60,685 bases of DNA from Mycolicibacterium chubuense. GTDB lineage: Bacteria > Actinomycetota > Actinomycetes > Mycobacteriales > Mycobacteriaceae. The translations under genes and the position numbers were made by a program. The notes below the pieces were generated by a model that did not search any database, was not told where the DNA came from, and saw only the letters and a list, made by a program, of their open reading frames with translations. Positions 26,827-34,673 of this stretch are shown here, piece after piece. The stretch spans positions 1 through 60,685 of the forward strand of contig NZ_JYNX01000039.1 of the NCBI RefSeq assembly GCF_001044255.1, given 5' to 3'. Within the stretch, counting starts at the first letter, position 1; every line of letters starts with the position of its first letter.

Positions 26827-27953
26827 CAGGCGGCCCTCTGCGTGCACGCGACCGCCATGTCGGCCAGCGCCGCACGGGCGAAATCGGGGATCGCGACCCC
26901 GTCGAGGAAATTCAGGGCGCGGGTGTGCCGCTCGGCGATGAGCTGCTCGATCCACTGCACCGCACCGCTGGCCACGATCAGGTTGCGCCAGTGATCCGCG
27001 GCGTCGGAGTCGATGTGCGGACGGTTCATCAGGTCGAAGAGCTGGTCGCGCAGCGGTCCGTCGGCCAGCTCGTAGGCGGCGACGATCACGCTGGTGGCTT
27101 TGCGCTCCTCCATGTCGGTGCCCGCGGATTTACCTGTCAGAGACGGGGTTCCGAACACGCCGAGGATGTCGTCGCGCAGCTGGAACGCCTCCCCGATCGC
27201 GGCGCCGTAGCCCGACAGCGCGTCGATGACAGCATCGTCGCACCCGGCCATCGCCGCTCCGATCTCCAGCGGCCGACGCACGGTGTAGTTACCGGATTTT
27301 CGACGAAGCACGTCGAGAACCTCCTCGAGAGTGGGCAGGGTGTGGGAACTGTTGACCAGATCGGAGAACTGGCCGATGGCCAGCTCGGTGCGCATGTCGT
27401 CGTAGCGGGGCCACACCCGGGCCAGGGCGTGCTGGCCGACGCCGCTGCGACGCAGCATCTGCTCGGCCCACACCAGGCACAGGTCGCCGAGCAGGATCGC
27501 CGCGGACTCCCCGAACCGGTCGGCCGAGCCGGCCAGCCCGCGGTCGCGGTGCCACCGGCCGAACGAGACGTGCGCCGACGGCCGGGCGCGGCGCAGCGGC
27601 GAGCCGTCCATGACATCGTCCTGGATCAGCGCGAACGCGTGCAGCAGCTCCAGGCTGGCCGACGCCCGCAACGCCGCGGCGTTCTCGTCGGCCCCGCACA
27701 GCCAGCCGACGTACATGAACGTCGACCGCACGTACTTGCCGCCGTCGAGGAACCCCGACAGCAGGTCACCGGCGACGTCGACATTGGCGGCCGCGAGTCT
27801 GCCGAGGCACTCGCTGCGCACGAAGTCCGCCAGGTAGTTGCGCACGCCCGCGCGCAGGTCGTCGCGCCAGGCACCCAGGCTGGTCGCCGTCGGGACTCTC
27901 GCACCCGACATGACCAGGTGTGTTCCCGCCCATTCGCCGTCCCTCAAGCTCAC
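26826..27953 (-). CDS. crtE: Geranylgeranyl diphosphate synthase
   Basis: A 375-residue trans-prenyltransferase. The first Asp-rich motif is DDVMD (112-116), followed by RRARPS; the second is RDDIL (260-264) after GEAFQL. It supplies GGPP to crtB. GTG at 27953 is favoured by GGAGGAG directly upstream, although the spacing is short; ATG at 27911 is the alternative. It is the first gene of the tight crtE-I-B-U-Rieske operon, with a 138-base gap behind the MMPL gene that contains a dyad. Confidence 0.92.
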   Translation of the reverse strand: MSLRDGEWAGTHLVMSGARVPTATSLGAWRDDLRAGVRNYLADFVRSECLGRLAAANVDVAGDLLSGFLDGGKYVRSTFMYVGWLCGADENAAALRASASLELLHAFALIQDDVMDGSPLRRARPSAHVSFGRWHRDRGLAGSADRFGESAAILLGDLCLVWAEQMLRRSGVGQHALARVWPRYDDMRTELAIGQFSDLVNSSHTLPTLEEVLDVLRRKSGNYTVRRPLEIGAAMAGCDDAVIDALSGYGAAIGEAFQLRDDILGVFGTPSLTGKSAGTDMEERKATSVIVAAYELADGPLRDQLFDLMNRPHIDSDAADHWRNLIVASGAVQWIEQLIAERHTRALNFLDGVAIPDFARAALADMAVACTQRAA

Positions 27954-28049
27954 ACTCCTCCTGGTGGTGCGTCCGGCTCGACCGCCGCGGCATCATCGAT
28001 TCGTTGCGACCCCGATCCCGGATTGGTCGGACCCGAAAATTTCCCCCCG

Positions 28050-28070
28050 GGCTGTCAGTACTTCACAGCC
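28050..28070. promoter_or_regulatory. Dyad upstream of crtE
   Basis: GGCTGT and ACAGCC flank an AGTACT core, giving a near-perfect 21-base dyad about 100 bases before the crtE start. No T-run follows it, so an operator for the pigment operon is more likely than a terminator of the MMPL gene. Confidence 0.45.
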
Positions 28071-28091
28071 AAGCACGTCCGGGGCGCGGTT

Positions 28092-30362
28092 TCACCTCGC
28101 ATGTGACGGTCTGATGCGTTCGTGCAGCCTCGCCAGCGGCGCGGGCGCCCACCAGTTCCACCGTCCCATCAGATGCATCATCGCGGGCAGCAGCACCATT
28201 CGCACCACCGTGGCGTCGATCAGCACCGCCAGCGTGAGACCGAGTCCGAACATCCGCATGAAGGAAACCTGGGCGGCGACCAGCGCACCGAACGAGATCG
28301 CCATGATCAGCGCCGCGGCCGTCACCACCCGCCCGGTGCGCGCCAGACCGACGGCGACGCTCTCGTCGTTGTCGGCGCGGGTGCGCCCGCTGGCCAACCA
28401 CAGTTCGCGGATGCGGGCGAGGAGGAACACCTCGTAGTCCATCGACAACCCGAAGGCGATACAGAACAGCAGGACGGGCATATTGGCCACCAGCGTCCCG
28501 GTGGGGGTTGTGCCCAGGGCGCCGAGATTGCCGTCCTGGAAGATCCAGACCAACGCGCCGAACGCCGCGGTCAGCGAGAGCGTGTTGAGGATCAGCGCCT
28601 TCAGCGGCAGCACCACGCTGCCGGTCAGCAGGAACAGCAGTACGAACGTCACGACGGCGACGATGCCCAGCACCGCGGGCAGCCGGGCGGTGATGGCGGT
28701 GAGGGTGTCGGCGTTGATCGCCGCGATCCCGGTCAGCTCGACCGTGCGGCCGCCGGGTCCGGGCAGGGCACGGAGGCGGTCCAGCTGCGCGTCGGATTCC
28801 GGGGTGAACAGCGGGGTGCTGCTGGCGACGGTGAGGAACGCGACACCCCGGTCCAGGCCGGAACCGGTGGCCGGCGGCCCGACCCGGGTGCCCTCGACGA
28901 ACGTGCCCGCCGGCGAGTCGACCGCCGGGACTCCCGGCAGCAGCGACGCCGACCGGGCGTAATCGGTGAAGGCACTGGGCGTCAACCCGTGGGCGTCGGG
29001 CAGCACCACGGTCACCGCGGCCTCCGAGTTCCCGGGGAACTGGGCCCGCATCAGGTCACCGACCTGACGCGACGACGCCGACGTCGGCAGCACACGGTCG
29101 TCGGGCAGACCCCACGCCACCTTCAGGAAGGGCGCCCCCAGAGCGAGGAGCAGCACCGTGGTGGCGGCCCCGATGGGCAGCGCCCGCCGGATGACGAACC
29201 GGGTGGTGCGGTACCAGAACATCTGGTCGGTCGGGCGCGGCTGGGCACGCGGCGGACCGAGGAGGCGGTGCAGATCGAATGCGTCGAGCCGGGGGCCCAG
29301 CGCCATGATGGCCGACGGCGTCACGACGATCGCCGCGAGCGCACACAGCGCCACCGTCGCCACCCCGGCGTAGGCGAAGGAGGTGAGGAAGTACATGGGG
29401 AACAGCGCCATCGCGGCCATCGACAGCGCCACCGTCAGCGCGGAGAACAGCACGGTCCGGCCCGCGGTGACCATCGTGGTGATCAGCGCCTGCTCCCGGT
29501 CGGCGCCGTCGGCCATCTCGTCGCGGAAGCGGCTGACGATCAGCAGCGTGTAGTCGACGGCCAGCGCCAGGCCCAGCGCTGTGGTGAGGTTCAGCGCGAA
29601 GATCGAGGCGGGGGTCACCATCGCCACCAGCCGCAGCACCGACAGCGACCCGACGATCGCCAGCGCGCCGACGGCCACCGGGAGCGCCGCGGCCGGCAAC
29701 CCGCGGAACACCCACACCAGGACCAGGAAGGTCAGCGGGATCGCGATCGACTCCATCAGCACCACGTCGCGCAGGGTCTGACTGTTGATCTGGGCGTACA
29801 CCATCGCCGAGCCGCCGGCCAGCACGCTCACCCCGCCGTGCCGGGGCGCGATGTCCGCGGCCACCTGGTCGGCGAGCCGTTCAGCCACCCGGGGTGCGTC
29901 GTCCTCGCCGCCGGCCAGCTCCGCCACCACCAGGCCCGAGCGGCCGTCGGCGCCCGTGAGCCCCGGCGTACCCGGAGGCGCCGTCCACGCCGACACCACC
30001 CCGACGACTTCGGGGGCGGTCCGCAGCAGCGCGACGATGTCCTCCCCGGCCGCGCGGGCGTCGGGGCTGTCCACGCCCGCGGAATCGGTGACGCCGAACA
30101 CCAGCTGCATCCCGCCTCGGCCGAACGTCTCCATCAGTGTGGTTGTCGCACGGGCGGATTCGGCGGCCGGATCCTGAAAACCCCCGGCGGACAGGCTCGA
30201 TGCGGCCGGCACGCCGAACACCGCGCCCGCGACGAGGGCCAGGGCGGCGAGCGCGAGGATTCGCCGCGGCGCGGCGATGGCGGTGAGCGCGACGCGGTGC
30301 AGCACGGTGATCCGCTTGCGGTGGCGGCCGCGCAGACCATCGGGGCGGGTCGGGATGGCCAT
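28092..30362 (-). CDS. MMPL-family RND transporter
   Basis: A 756-residue inner-membrane transporter with the MMPL double layout: a first helix (about 33-55), an extracytoplasmic loop, a helix bundle, then a second copy. The proton-relay Asp-Tyr pairs of MmpL proteins are seen in LAVDYTLLIVSRFRDE and LSMDYEVFLLARIRE. Length is short for lipid-exporting MmpL proteins, as for the compact MMPL class. It lies between a glycosyltransferase and crtE on the same strand, so export or placement of a pigment or glycolipid is possible; cargo unknown. ATG at 30362 lacks a strong ribosome site. Confidence 0.85.
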   Translation of the reverse strand: MAIPTRPDGLRGRHRKRITVLHRVALTAIAAPRRILALAALALVAGAVFGVPAASSLSAGGFQDPAAESARATTTLMETFGRGGMQLVFGVTDSAGVDSPDARAAGEDIVALLRTAPEVVGVVSAWTAPPGTPGLTGADGRSGLVVAELAGGEDDAPRVAERLADQVAADIAPRHGGVSVLAGGSAMVYAQINSQTLRDVVLMESIAIPLTFLVLVWVFRGLPAAALPVAVGALAIVGSLSVLRLVAMVTPASIFALNLTTALGLALAVDYTLLIVSRFRDEMADGADREQALITTMVTAGRTVLFSALTVALSMAAMALFPMYFLTSFAYAGVATVALCALAAIVVTPSAIMALGPRLDAFDLHRLLGPPRAQPRPTDQMFWYRTTRFVIRRALPIGAATTVLLLALGAPFLKVAWGLPDDRVLPTSASSRQVGDLMRAQFPGNSEAAVTVVLPDAHGLTPSAFTDYARSASLLPGVPAVDSPAGTFVEGTRVGPPATGSGLDRGVAFLTVASSTPLFTPESDAQLDRLRALPGPGGRTVELTGIAAINADTLTAITARLPAVLGIVAVVTFVLLFLLTGSVVLPLKALILNTLSLTAAFGALVWIFQDGNLGALGTTPTGTLVANMPVLLFCIAFGLSMDYEVFLLARIRELWLASGRTRADNDESVAVGLARTGRVVTAAALIMAISFGALVAAQVSFMRMFGLGLTLAVLIDATVVRMVLLPAMMHLMGRWNWWAPAPLARLHERIRPSHAR

Positions 30363-30430
30363 GGTGCCGAGCAGCCTGCGTCACCCGCCCCGCGCGGCGG
30401 TAGCGGCGGCGTCAATATGTCAGCGATGCG

Positions 30431-31729
30431 TCACGGGTTGGCGCAGGTGCGCGTCTTACGCTCGGTCAGCCCGTCGATGACATCGGCCAGGCCGGTGAAC
30501 CCGGGTGCGGCGGCCATCTGAGCGGCCAGCCGCGCTGAGGCCTGCCGGTACCGACCGTCGTGCAGCACCGCGAGGATCTCGCGGCGCAGCACGCGCGCCG
30601 ACGGGTGTTCGCTGCGGATCCGCCGTCCGACGCCCGACCACGCGACCCGCGCGCCCACCTCGGGCTTGTCCTCCTTGCCGCCGGTCGCGACGATGGGCAC
30701 ACCGAAGCGTAGTGCGTACTGCACGCCGCCGTATCCGCCGTTGGTCACGAAAACCGAGGTGCGCGGCAGTAATTCGTCGTAGGGAAGGTAAATTGCGGCG
30801 CGCGCGTTGGCCGGCAGGTCGGGCAGCGTGTCGAGCGGCCGGCCACCGGTGGTGACCGCCACCAGGACGTCCTCGTCGGCGAGGGCACGCAGCGTCGGCG
30901 CGATCAGTTGCTCGTAGTCGAGGTTGGCGAGGGTGCCCTGCGTGACGTGCACGACCGGGCGGCTGCCGTCCAGTTCGGACCACCATTGCGGCAGCGGCGC
31001 CTGCGATCCGGTCGCCGACAACGGTCCGGCGAAGTGCAGCGCCTCGGGCGCATCCGACCGGGGGTATTCGAACCCCGGCACGGTGAACTGGACCAGCGCG
31101 TCGGCGCGCCGCCCCCAGTCGATCATCGTGCCCGGCATGTCGACGCCGTGCAGGTCGCGGTGGAGGGCGTCGATCACGGCGTACGGCCGCCGCAGCACCC
31201 GGCGGTTCACCCCCGCCAGTACCGCGTTGCGGGGACGGTTGAGGATGCGCGCGGGCGCGAGCCCCATGCCGAACGGTGCGGTGTCGCGGCTCTCGACGCA
31301 GAGCGGGAGAACGCCGCACACGACCACGGCGGGCCGCTCGGGGCGCGGACGGTGCAGGAGAAACGCGGCGCCGACGAACGCCGGCTCGACCAGCACGGCG
31401 TCGGCCGGCCGCTCGGCGAGCGCCGCCACGAGCGCGCCGTACTGTTCGCGCGCCGGCCGCGCGAAGACGTGCTCGATGTCGAAGGCGATCGCGCGGGCGC
31501 CCTTGAGCCGGGCGCGCTGCGGGAAACTGCGCGTGAGGTCGCGGTCGTCGTAGTCCGCCTCCGGAGGCAACGGCACGAACCGCGCGCCCGTCGCGGCGAC
31601 CTTGTCCGCGAAGCGGGAACCGGTGACGAACCGGACGTCGTCGCCGCGCGCCACCAGGTGGGCGGCCACGGCAAGGAGTGGGGTCACATGCCCGTGGACG
31701 GGCACGCTCCCGATGATGATCGACGCCAT
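30431..31729 (-). CDS. GT1-family glycosyltransferase
   Basis: A 432-residue GT-B glycosyltransferase. N-terminal acceptor half: IIIGSVPVHGHVTPLLAVAA. C-terminal donor half: VVHVTQGTLANLDYEQL and FVTNGGYGGVQYALRFGVPI, in which the usual HGG is NGG. The family GxxxxD/Q segment reads ATGGKEDKPEVGARVA. Start ATG at 31729 with GGGAGGG nine bases upstream. It is 68 bases before the MMPL gene and divergent from a TetR regulator. It differs clearly from the other GT of the island (20022-21245), so the two are not a recent duplication. Confidence 0.82.
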   Translation of the reverse strand: MASIIIGSVPVHGHVTPLLAVAAHLVARGDDVRFVTGSRFADKVAATGARFVPLPPEADYDDRDLTRSFPQRARLKGARAIAFDIEHVFARPAREQYGALVAALAERPADAVLVEPAFVGAAFLLHRPRPERPAVVVCGVLPLCVESRDTAPFGMGLAPARILNRPRNAVLAGVNRRVLRRPYAVIDALHRDLHGVDMPGTMIDWGRRADALVQFTVPGFEYPRSDAPEALHFAGPLSATGSQAPLPQWWSELDGSRPVVHVTQGTLANLDYEQLIAPTLRALADEDVLVAVTTGGRPLDTLPDLPANARAAIYLPYDELLPRTSVFVTNGGYGGVQYALRFGVPIVATGGKEDKPEVGARVAWSGVGRRIRSEHPSARVLRREILAVLHDGRYRQASARLAAQMAAAPGFTGLADVIDGLTERKTRTCANP

Positions 31730-31748
31730 GACACCCTCCCGGCCGTCC

Positions 31749-31774
31749 ACTACTGTCGTGTAGTATTCATTACT
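31749..31774 (+). promoter_or_regulatory. TetR promoter with dyad, probably leaderless
   Basis: TAGTAT (31761-31766) is a good -10 box ending eight bases before the GTG at 31775. It overlaps the inverted repeat ACTAC-N6-GTAGT (31749-31764), which would let the TetR protein block both its own promoter and that of the divergent glycosyltransferase. Confidence 0.45.
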
Positions 31775-32431
31775 GTGCCACCCAAGTCAATGCCCTCTCG
31801 GGGCTCGCGCGCCTACCGATCGGAGCTGCGCGAGCAGCAGGCCCTCGCCACCCGCCAGCGGGTGCTTCAGGCCGCAGCCGAGTTGTTCGCCGCCGACGGC
31901 TACGCCCGCACCACCATGGCGAAAATCGCTGCGGCAGCCGGTGTCTCGGCCGAGACCGTGCAGGGCCTCGGACCCAAGGCCGCACTGATGGTCGCCGCGA
32001 TCGAGGATGTGGCGTTCGGTGTCACCGGCGACCAGAACATCCTCGACCTCGACCCCGGCCGCGCTCTGCTGACCATCGAGGACGTCTCCGAGGCCGTCGA
32101 CTTGGTCGTCGCGGTGCAGACCGACATCCACGAACGCACGGCCACGCTGTACCGGGCCCTCGCCGCCGGGGCGGGCGCCGACCCCGTCCTGGACCGATAC
32201 CTGTCCGACCTGACCGCCGGGGTCGGCCGGCAGCTCCGTCGGGTCGTCGACGTGTTCCGCGACCGCGGCTGGGTGCGCACCGACGTGGCCTACGACGAGG
32301 TCGTCGAGACAGCGGTGGTGCTGGCCGGCGTCGAGACGTTCCTGCGGTTCACCCATCACGACGGGCACAGCGTCGAGGCATTCCGGGAGTGGCTGCGCCG
32401 GATGCTGCGGGAGACGGTCTGCGCGCGGTGA
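31775..32431 (+). CDS. TetR-family regulator
   Basis: A 218-residue regulator. The N-terminal helix-turn-helix covers about 26-70: ATRQRVLQAAAELFAADGYA, then MAKIAAAAGVSAETVQ. The ligand domain follows and carries no named motif. GTG at 31775 fits leaderless expression; ATG at 31790 is the alternative, and neither has a ribosome site. It diverges from the glycosyltransferase/MMPL genes and is their likely repressor. Confidence 0.87.
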   Translation: MPPKSMPSRGSRAYRSELREQQALATRQRVLQAAAELFAADGYARTTMAKIAAAAGVSAETVQGLGPKAALMVAAIEDVAFGVTGDQNILDLDPGRALLTIEDVSEAVDLVVAVQTDIHERTATLYRALAAGAGADPVLDRYLSDLTAGVGRQLRRVVDVFRDRGWVRTDVAYDEVVETAVVLAGVETFLRFTHHDGHSVEAFREWLRRMLRETVCAR

Positions 32432-32438
32432 CCCCGGC

Positions 32439-32465
32439 TGTCACACAGTGCGGTGCTGCGTCGTC
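32439..32465 (+). promoter_or_regulatory. ECF41-type promoter before the decarboxylase gene
   Basis: TGTCACA (32439-32445), a 16-base spacer, then CGTC (32462-32465), eight bases before the ATG at 32474. As I recall the published ECF41 motif, it has TGTCACA at -35 and CGTC at -10. The placement in the short gap after the TetR stop supports a real promoter giving an almost leaderless transcript. Confidence 0.75.
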
Positions 32466-32473
32466 TCCCCGGT

Positions 32474-33043
32474 ATGACCACACGTATCGAACCCGTCCCC
32501 GTCCAGCGTGCCTCCCTGTTGACCCGACTGATGTGGCGCTACGCCCGCCGCCGCTTCGGCGAGGTCCCGGAACCGTTCGCCGTCTACGCCCACCACGGCG
32601 GCCTGCTGATGACGGCCGCCGCCCACGAGGGCATGCTCGAGCGGGCCTCGACGACACTGCCGGCCGACGTGCGCGAACTGGCCGTGTACTGGACCGCGCG
32701 CAAGATCGGCTGCTCGTGGTGCGTGGACTTCGGAGCCATGCTGATGCGCCTCGAGGGCCTGGACCTGTCGCGGCTCACCGACATCGACGACTACGCGACC
32801 TCACCGCTCTACTCCGACGACGAACGGGCGGCGATCGGCTATGCCGCGGCGATGACCACCGACCCGCACACCATCACCGATGAGCAGGTGGCCGACCTGC
32901 GCCGCCGCTTCGGGGACAAGGGTGTCATCGAGCTGACCTACCAGGTCGGCGTCGAGAACATGCGGGCCCGGATGAACTCCGCGCTCGGCATCAGCGAACA
33001 GGGCTTCGCCTCCGGTGGTGCGTGCCGGGTCCCGTGGCGGTGA
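32474..33043 (+). CDS. Carboxymuconolactone decarboxylase/AhpD-like protein
   Basis: A 189-residue protein of the CMD/AhpD fold. It carries the redox CxxC motif in KIGCSWCVDFGAML (near residue 80), as in AhpD-type peroxidase partners, and ends in helices (LTYQVGVENMRARMNSALGI). It probably acts as a thiol-dependent peroxidase-like enzyme. ATG at 32474 is chosen because the promoter motif ends eight bases before it; GTG at 32453 would lie inside the promoter. It is the C type of the C/O/E enzymes tied to ECF41 sigma factors, one of which is 3 kb downstream. Confidence 0.85.
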   Translation: MTTRIEPVPVQRASLLTRLMWRYARRRFGEVPEPFAVYAHHGGLLMTAAAHEGMLERASTTLPADVRELAVYWTARKIGCSWCVDFGAMLMRLEGLDLSRLTDIDDYATSPLYSDDERAAIGYAAAMTTDPHTITDEQVADLRRRFGDKGVIELTYQVGVENMRARMNSALGISEQGFASGGACRVPWR

Positions 33044-33067
33044 CGCCCCAGGTGTTTCAATCGTCGG

Positions 33068-33697
33068 ATGACCCGCGATGAGCCTCCGGCCGGTGCAGGC
33101 GGGCGACCTCGCGACGCCACGATCGACGAGCGCGTGCTGGCCACGACCCGCGAGTTGCTTCTCGAGGTCGGCTGGGACGACCTCAGTGTGCGAATGGTGG
33201 CGACCCGGGCCGGCGTGGGCCGCGCCAGCCTGAGCCGCCGCTGGACCTCCAAGGCCGAACTCGTGCTGCATGCGATCCTCGGCGAAACCCCGGATCTGAC
33301 ACCGTTTTCCGGCACCGACCTGACCGGCTGGGTCGAGTGGGTGGTGCGCGGCAGCCATCAGCTGTTCAACCGGCGCGACGTCAACGAGGCGGTACCGGGG
33401 CTGCTGCTGGCGCTGCGCGAGAACGACGACATGCGAAAAGCCTTGTGGGCGAACTTCAGTACGCCCGCGGTCGCACTGTTCGCCGAGCATCTGGCGGCCG
33501 ACACACCGGCCCGGCGCCGGCGTGCCGAGCTTAATGCCCGCGCGGTGCTGGTGATGGCCGCCGGGGCGGCACTGTTCCTGAACACCGTCGCCGTCGACGA
33601 CGATTCCGAGGCGCTACGGCGCCGGATTGCCGAGCTGCTGTCGACGAGCATCGGCGACACTCCCCCGCGCCGAGGCGATGATCGCCGCCCGCGGTGA
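33068..33697 (+). CDS. TetR-family regulator
   Basis: A 209-residue regulator with the helix-turn-helix at about 20-65 (RVLATTRELLLEVGWDDLSV, then VATRAGVGRASLSRRW). It begins 24 bases after the decarboxylase stop and probably shares its transcript. Its last 84 bases overlap the 3' end of the facing epimerase gene, an unusually long tail-to-tail overlap in which both frames look like real protein. Confidence 0.85.
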   Translation: MTRDEPPAGAGGRPRDATIDERVLATTRELLLEVGWDDLSVRMVATRAGVGRASLSRRWTSKAELVLHAILGETPDLTPFSGTDLTGWVEWVVRGSHQLFNRRDVNEAVPGLLLALRENDDMRKALWANFSTPAVALFAEHLAADTPARRRRAELNARAVLVMAAGAALFLNTVAVDDDSEALRRRIAELLSTSIGDTPPRRGDDRRPR

Positions 33698-34630
33698 CCG
33701 CCACTGCATCCCGAGATCGCGCAGCGTCGTGGTGTCGTCGGTCGGTGTGGCCGCCAGCAGCAGGATCGCCGCCTCGTAACTCAACCCGTCGGGCAGCGCG
33801 ACGTGGCGTGCGAGAACATCGGTGGCGCGGGCGGCGGCGAGCAGCACGGGTGCCGGCACCGGGACCCGGCGGATCCGCCGGCCGAGACCGGTCTGCAGCG
33901 CGTCGATCATCTCGTCGAATCCCAGCAGTTCCCCGCCGCACACATAGCGGCGCGGGCCCCGGCCGGGGCGCATCACCCGCGTGTGCACCTCAGCGACGTC
34001 GCAGACGTCGATCATCTGCATGCCGCCCCGTAGCCGCGGCGCGACGGCCCAGCGCACGATCGGCGCCCACCCGCGTTCGGTGACCCCCGGCGCGGTGCCG
34101 AACGCCGGACCGACGACGCTGGACGGATAGGTCACCACGACGGGGGCGCCGTCGTCCTGCAGCCGACGCGCGACCCGGTCGGCGTACGCCTTGGTCTTGG
34201 CGTAGGCGCTGCGCCCCACCGCGGTCGGGGTCTGCGGTGAGATCACGCCGTCGGTCGGCGGGAAGAGGGCACTGTAGCTGCTCACGGTCAGCACCGGGTC
34301 CAGCCCACGCTCGACCGCCCGATGCAGGATCGCCTCGGTCGCGAAGGCATTGACGTCCCACATCAGCCGCACCCGCCGCTCGTCGGTGCCGACGACACCG
34401 GCCGCGTGCACGAGCGCCTCACAGCCGTCGAGGAACGCGACAACGTCTGCCTCACAACAGATGTCGCCGACCGTCACGGCTACCGACCCCGCGGCGCGCA
34501 GCCGGTCGAGCACGGGCGCACCCGCCTCACCCGGCGGCACCAGCAGGCGCAGCCGATGGCCGGCCGCCAGCAGCGCGCGCGCCGTGTGCGCCCCCACGTA
34601 CCCGGTTGCCCCGGTGACCGCGATGTCCAG
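33614..34630 (-). CDS. NAD-dependent epimerase/dehydratase (extended SDR)
   Basis: A 338-residue protein with a Rossmann fold. Reading from 34630 gives LDIAVTGATGYVGAHTARAL, which holds the full GxxGxxG cofactor motif. The active-site Ser/Tyr/Lys pattern is seen in VSSYSALFPP and SAYAKTKAYADRV (YxxxK). The only start that keeps the cofactor loop is CTG at 34630, with GGAGG at a normal distance; a stop codon lies upstream, and GTG at 34597 would cut the loop. Substrate unknown. This is the E type of ECF41-linked enzymes, beside the sigma gene cluster and divergent from the flavin oxidoreductase. Confidence 0.8.
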   Translation of the reverse strand: MDIAVTGATGYVGAHTARALLAAGHRLRLLVPPGEAGAPVLDRLRAAGSVAVTVGDICCEADVVAFLDGCEALVHAAGVVGTDERRVRLMWDVNAFATEAILHRAVERGLDPVLTVSSYSALFPPTDGVISPQTPTAVGRSAYAKTKAYADRVARRLQDDGAPVVVTYPSSVVGPAFGTAPGVTERGWAPIVRWAVAPRLRGGMQMIDVCDVAEVHTRVMRPGRGPRRYVCGGELLGFDEMIDALQTGLGRRIRRVPVPAPVLLAAARATDVLARHVALPDGLSYEAAILLLAATPTDDTTTLRDLGMQWRSPRAAIIASARGSVADARRQQLGNPAP

Positions 34631-34673
34631 TGTTCCCGCCTCCTCGACGCCGGGGTGCTACATTACGATGCCA

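Noticed and set aside
28122-30521. Long plus-strand open frame opposite the MMPL transporter
   Set aside because: Antisense shadow with repetitive Arg/Gly/His content and no domain; the minus strand encodes a clear transporter.
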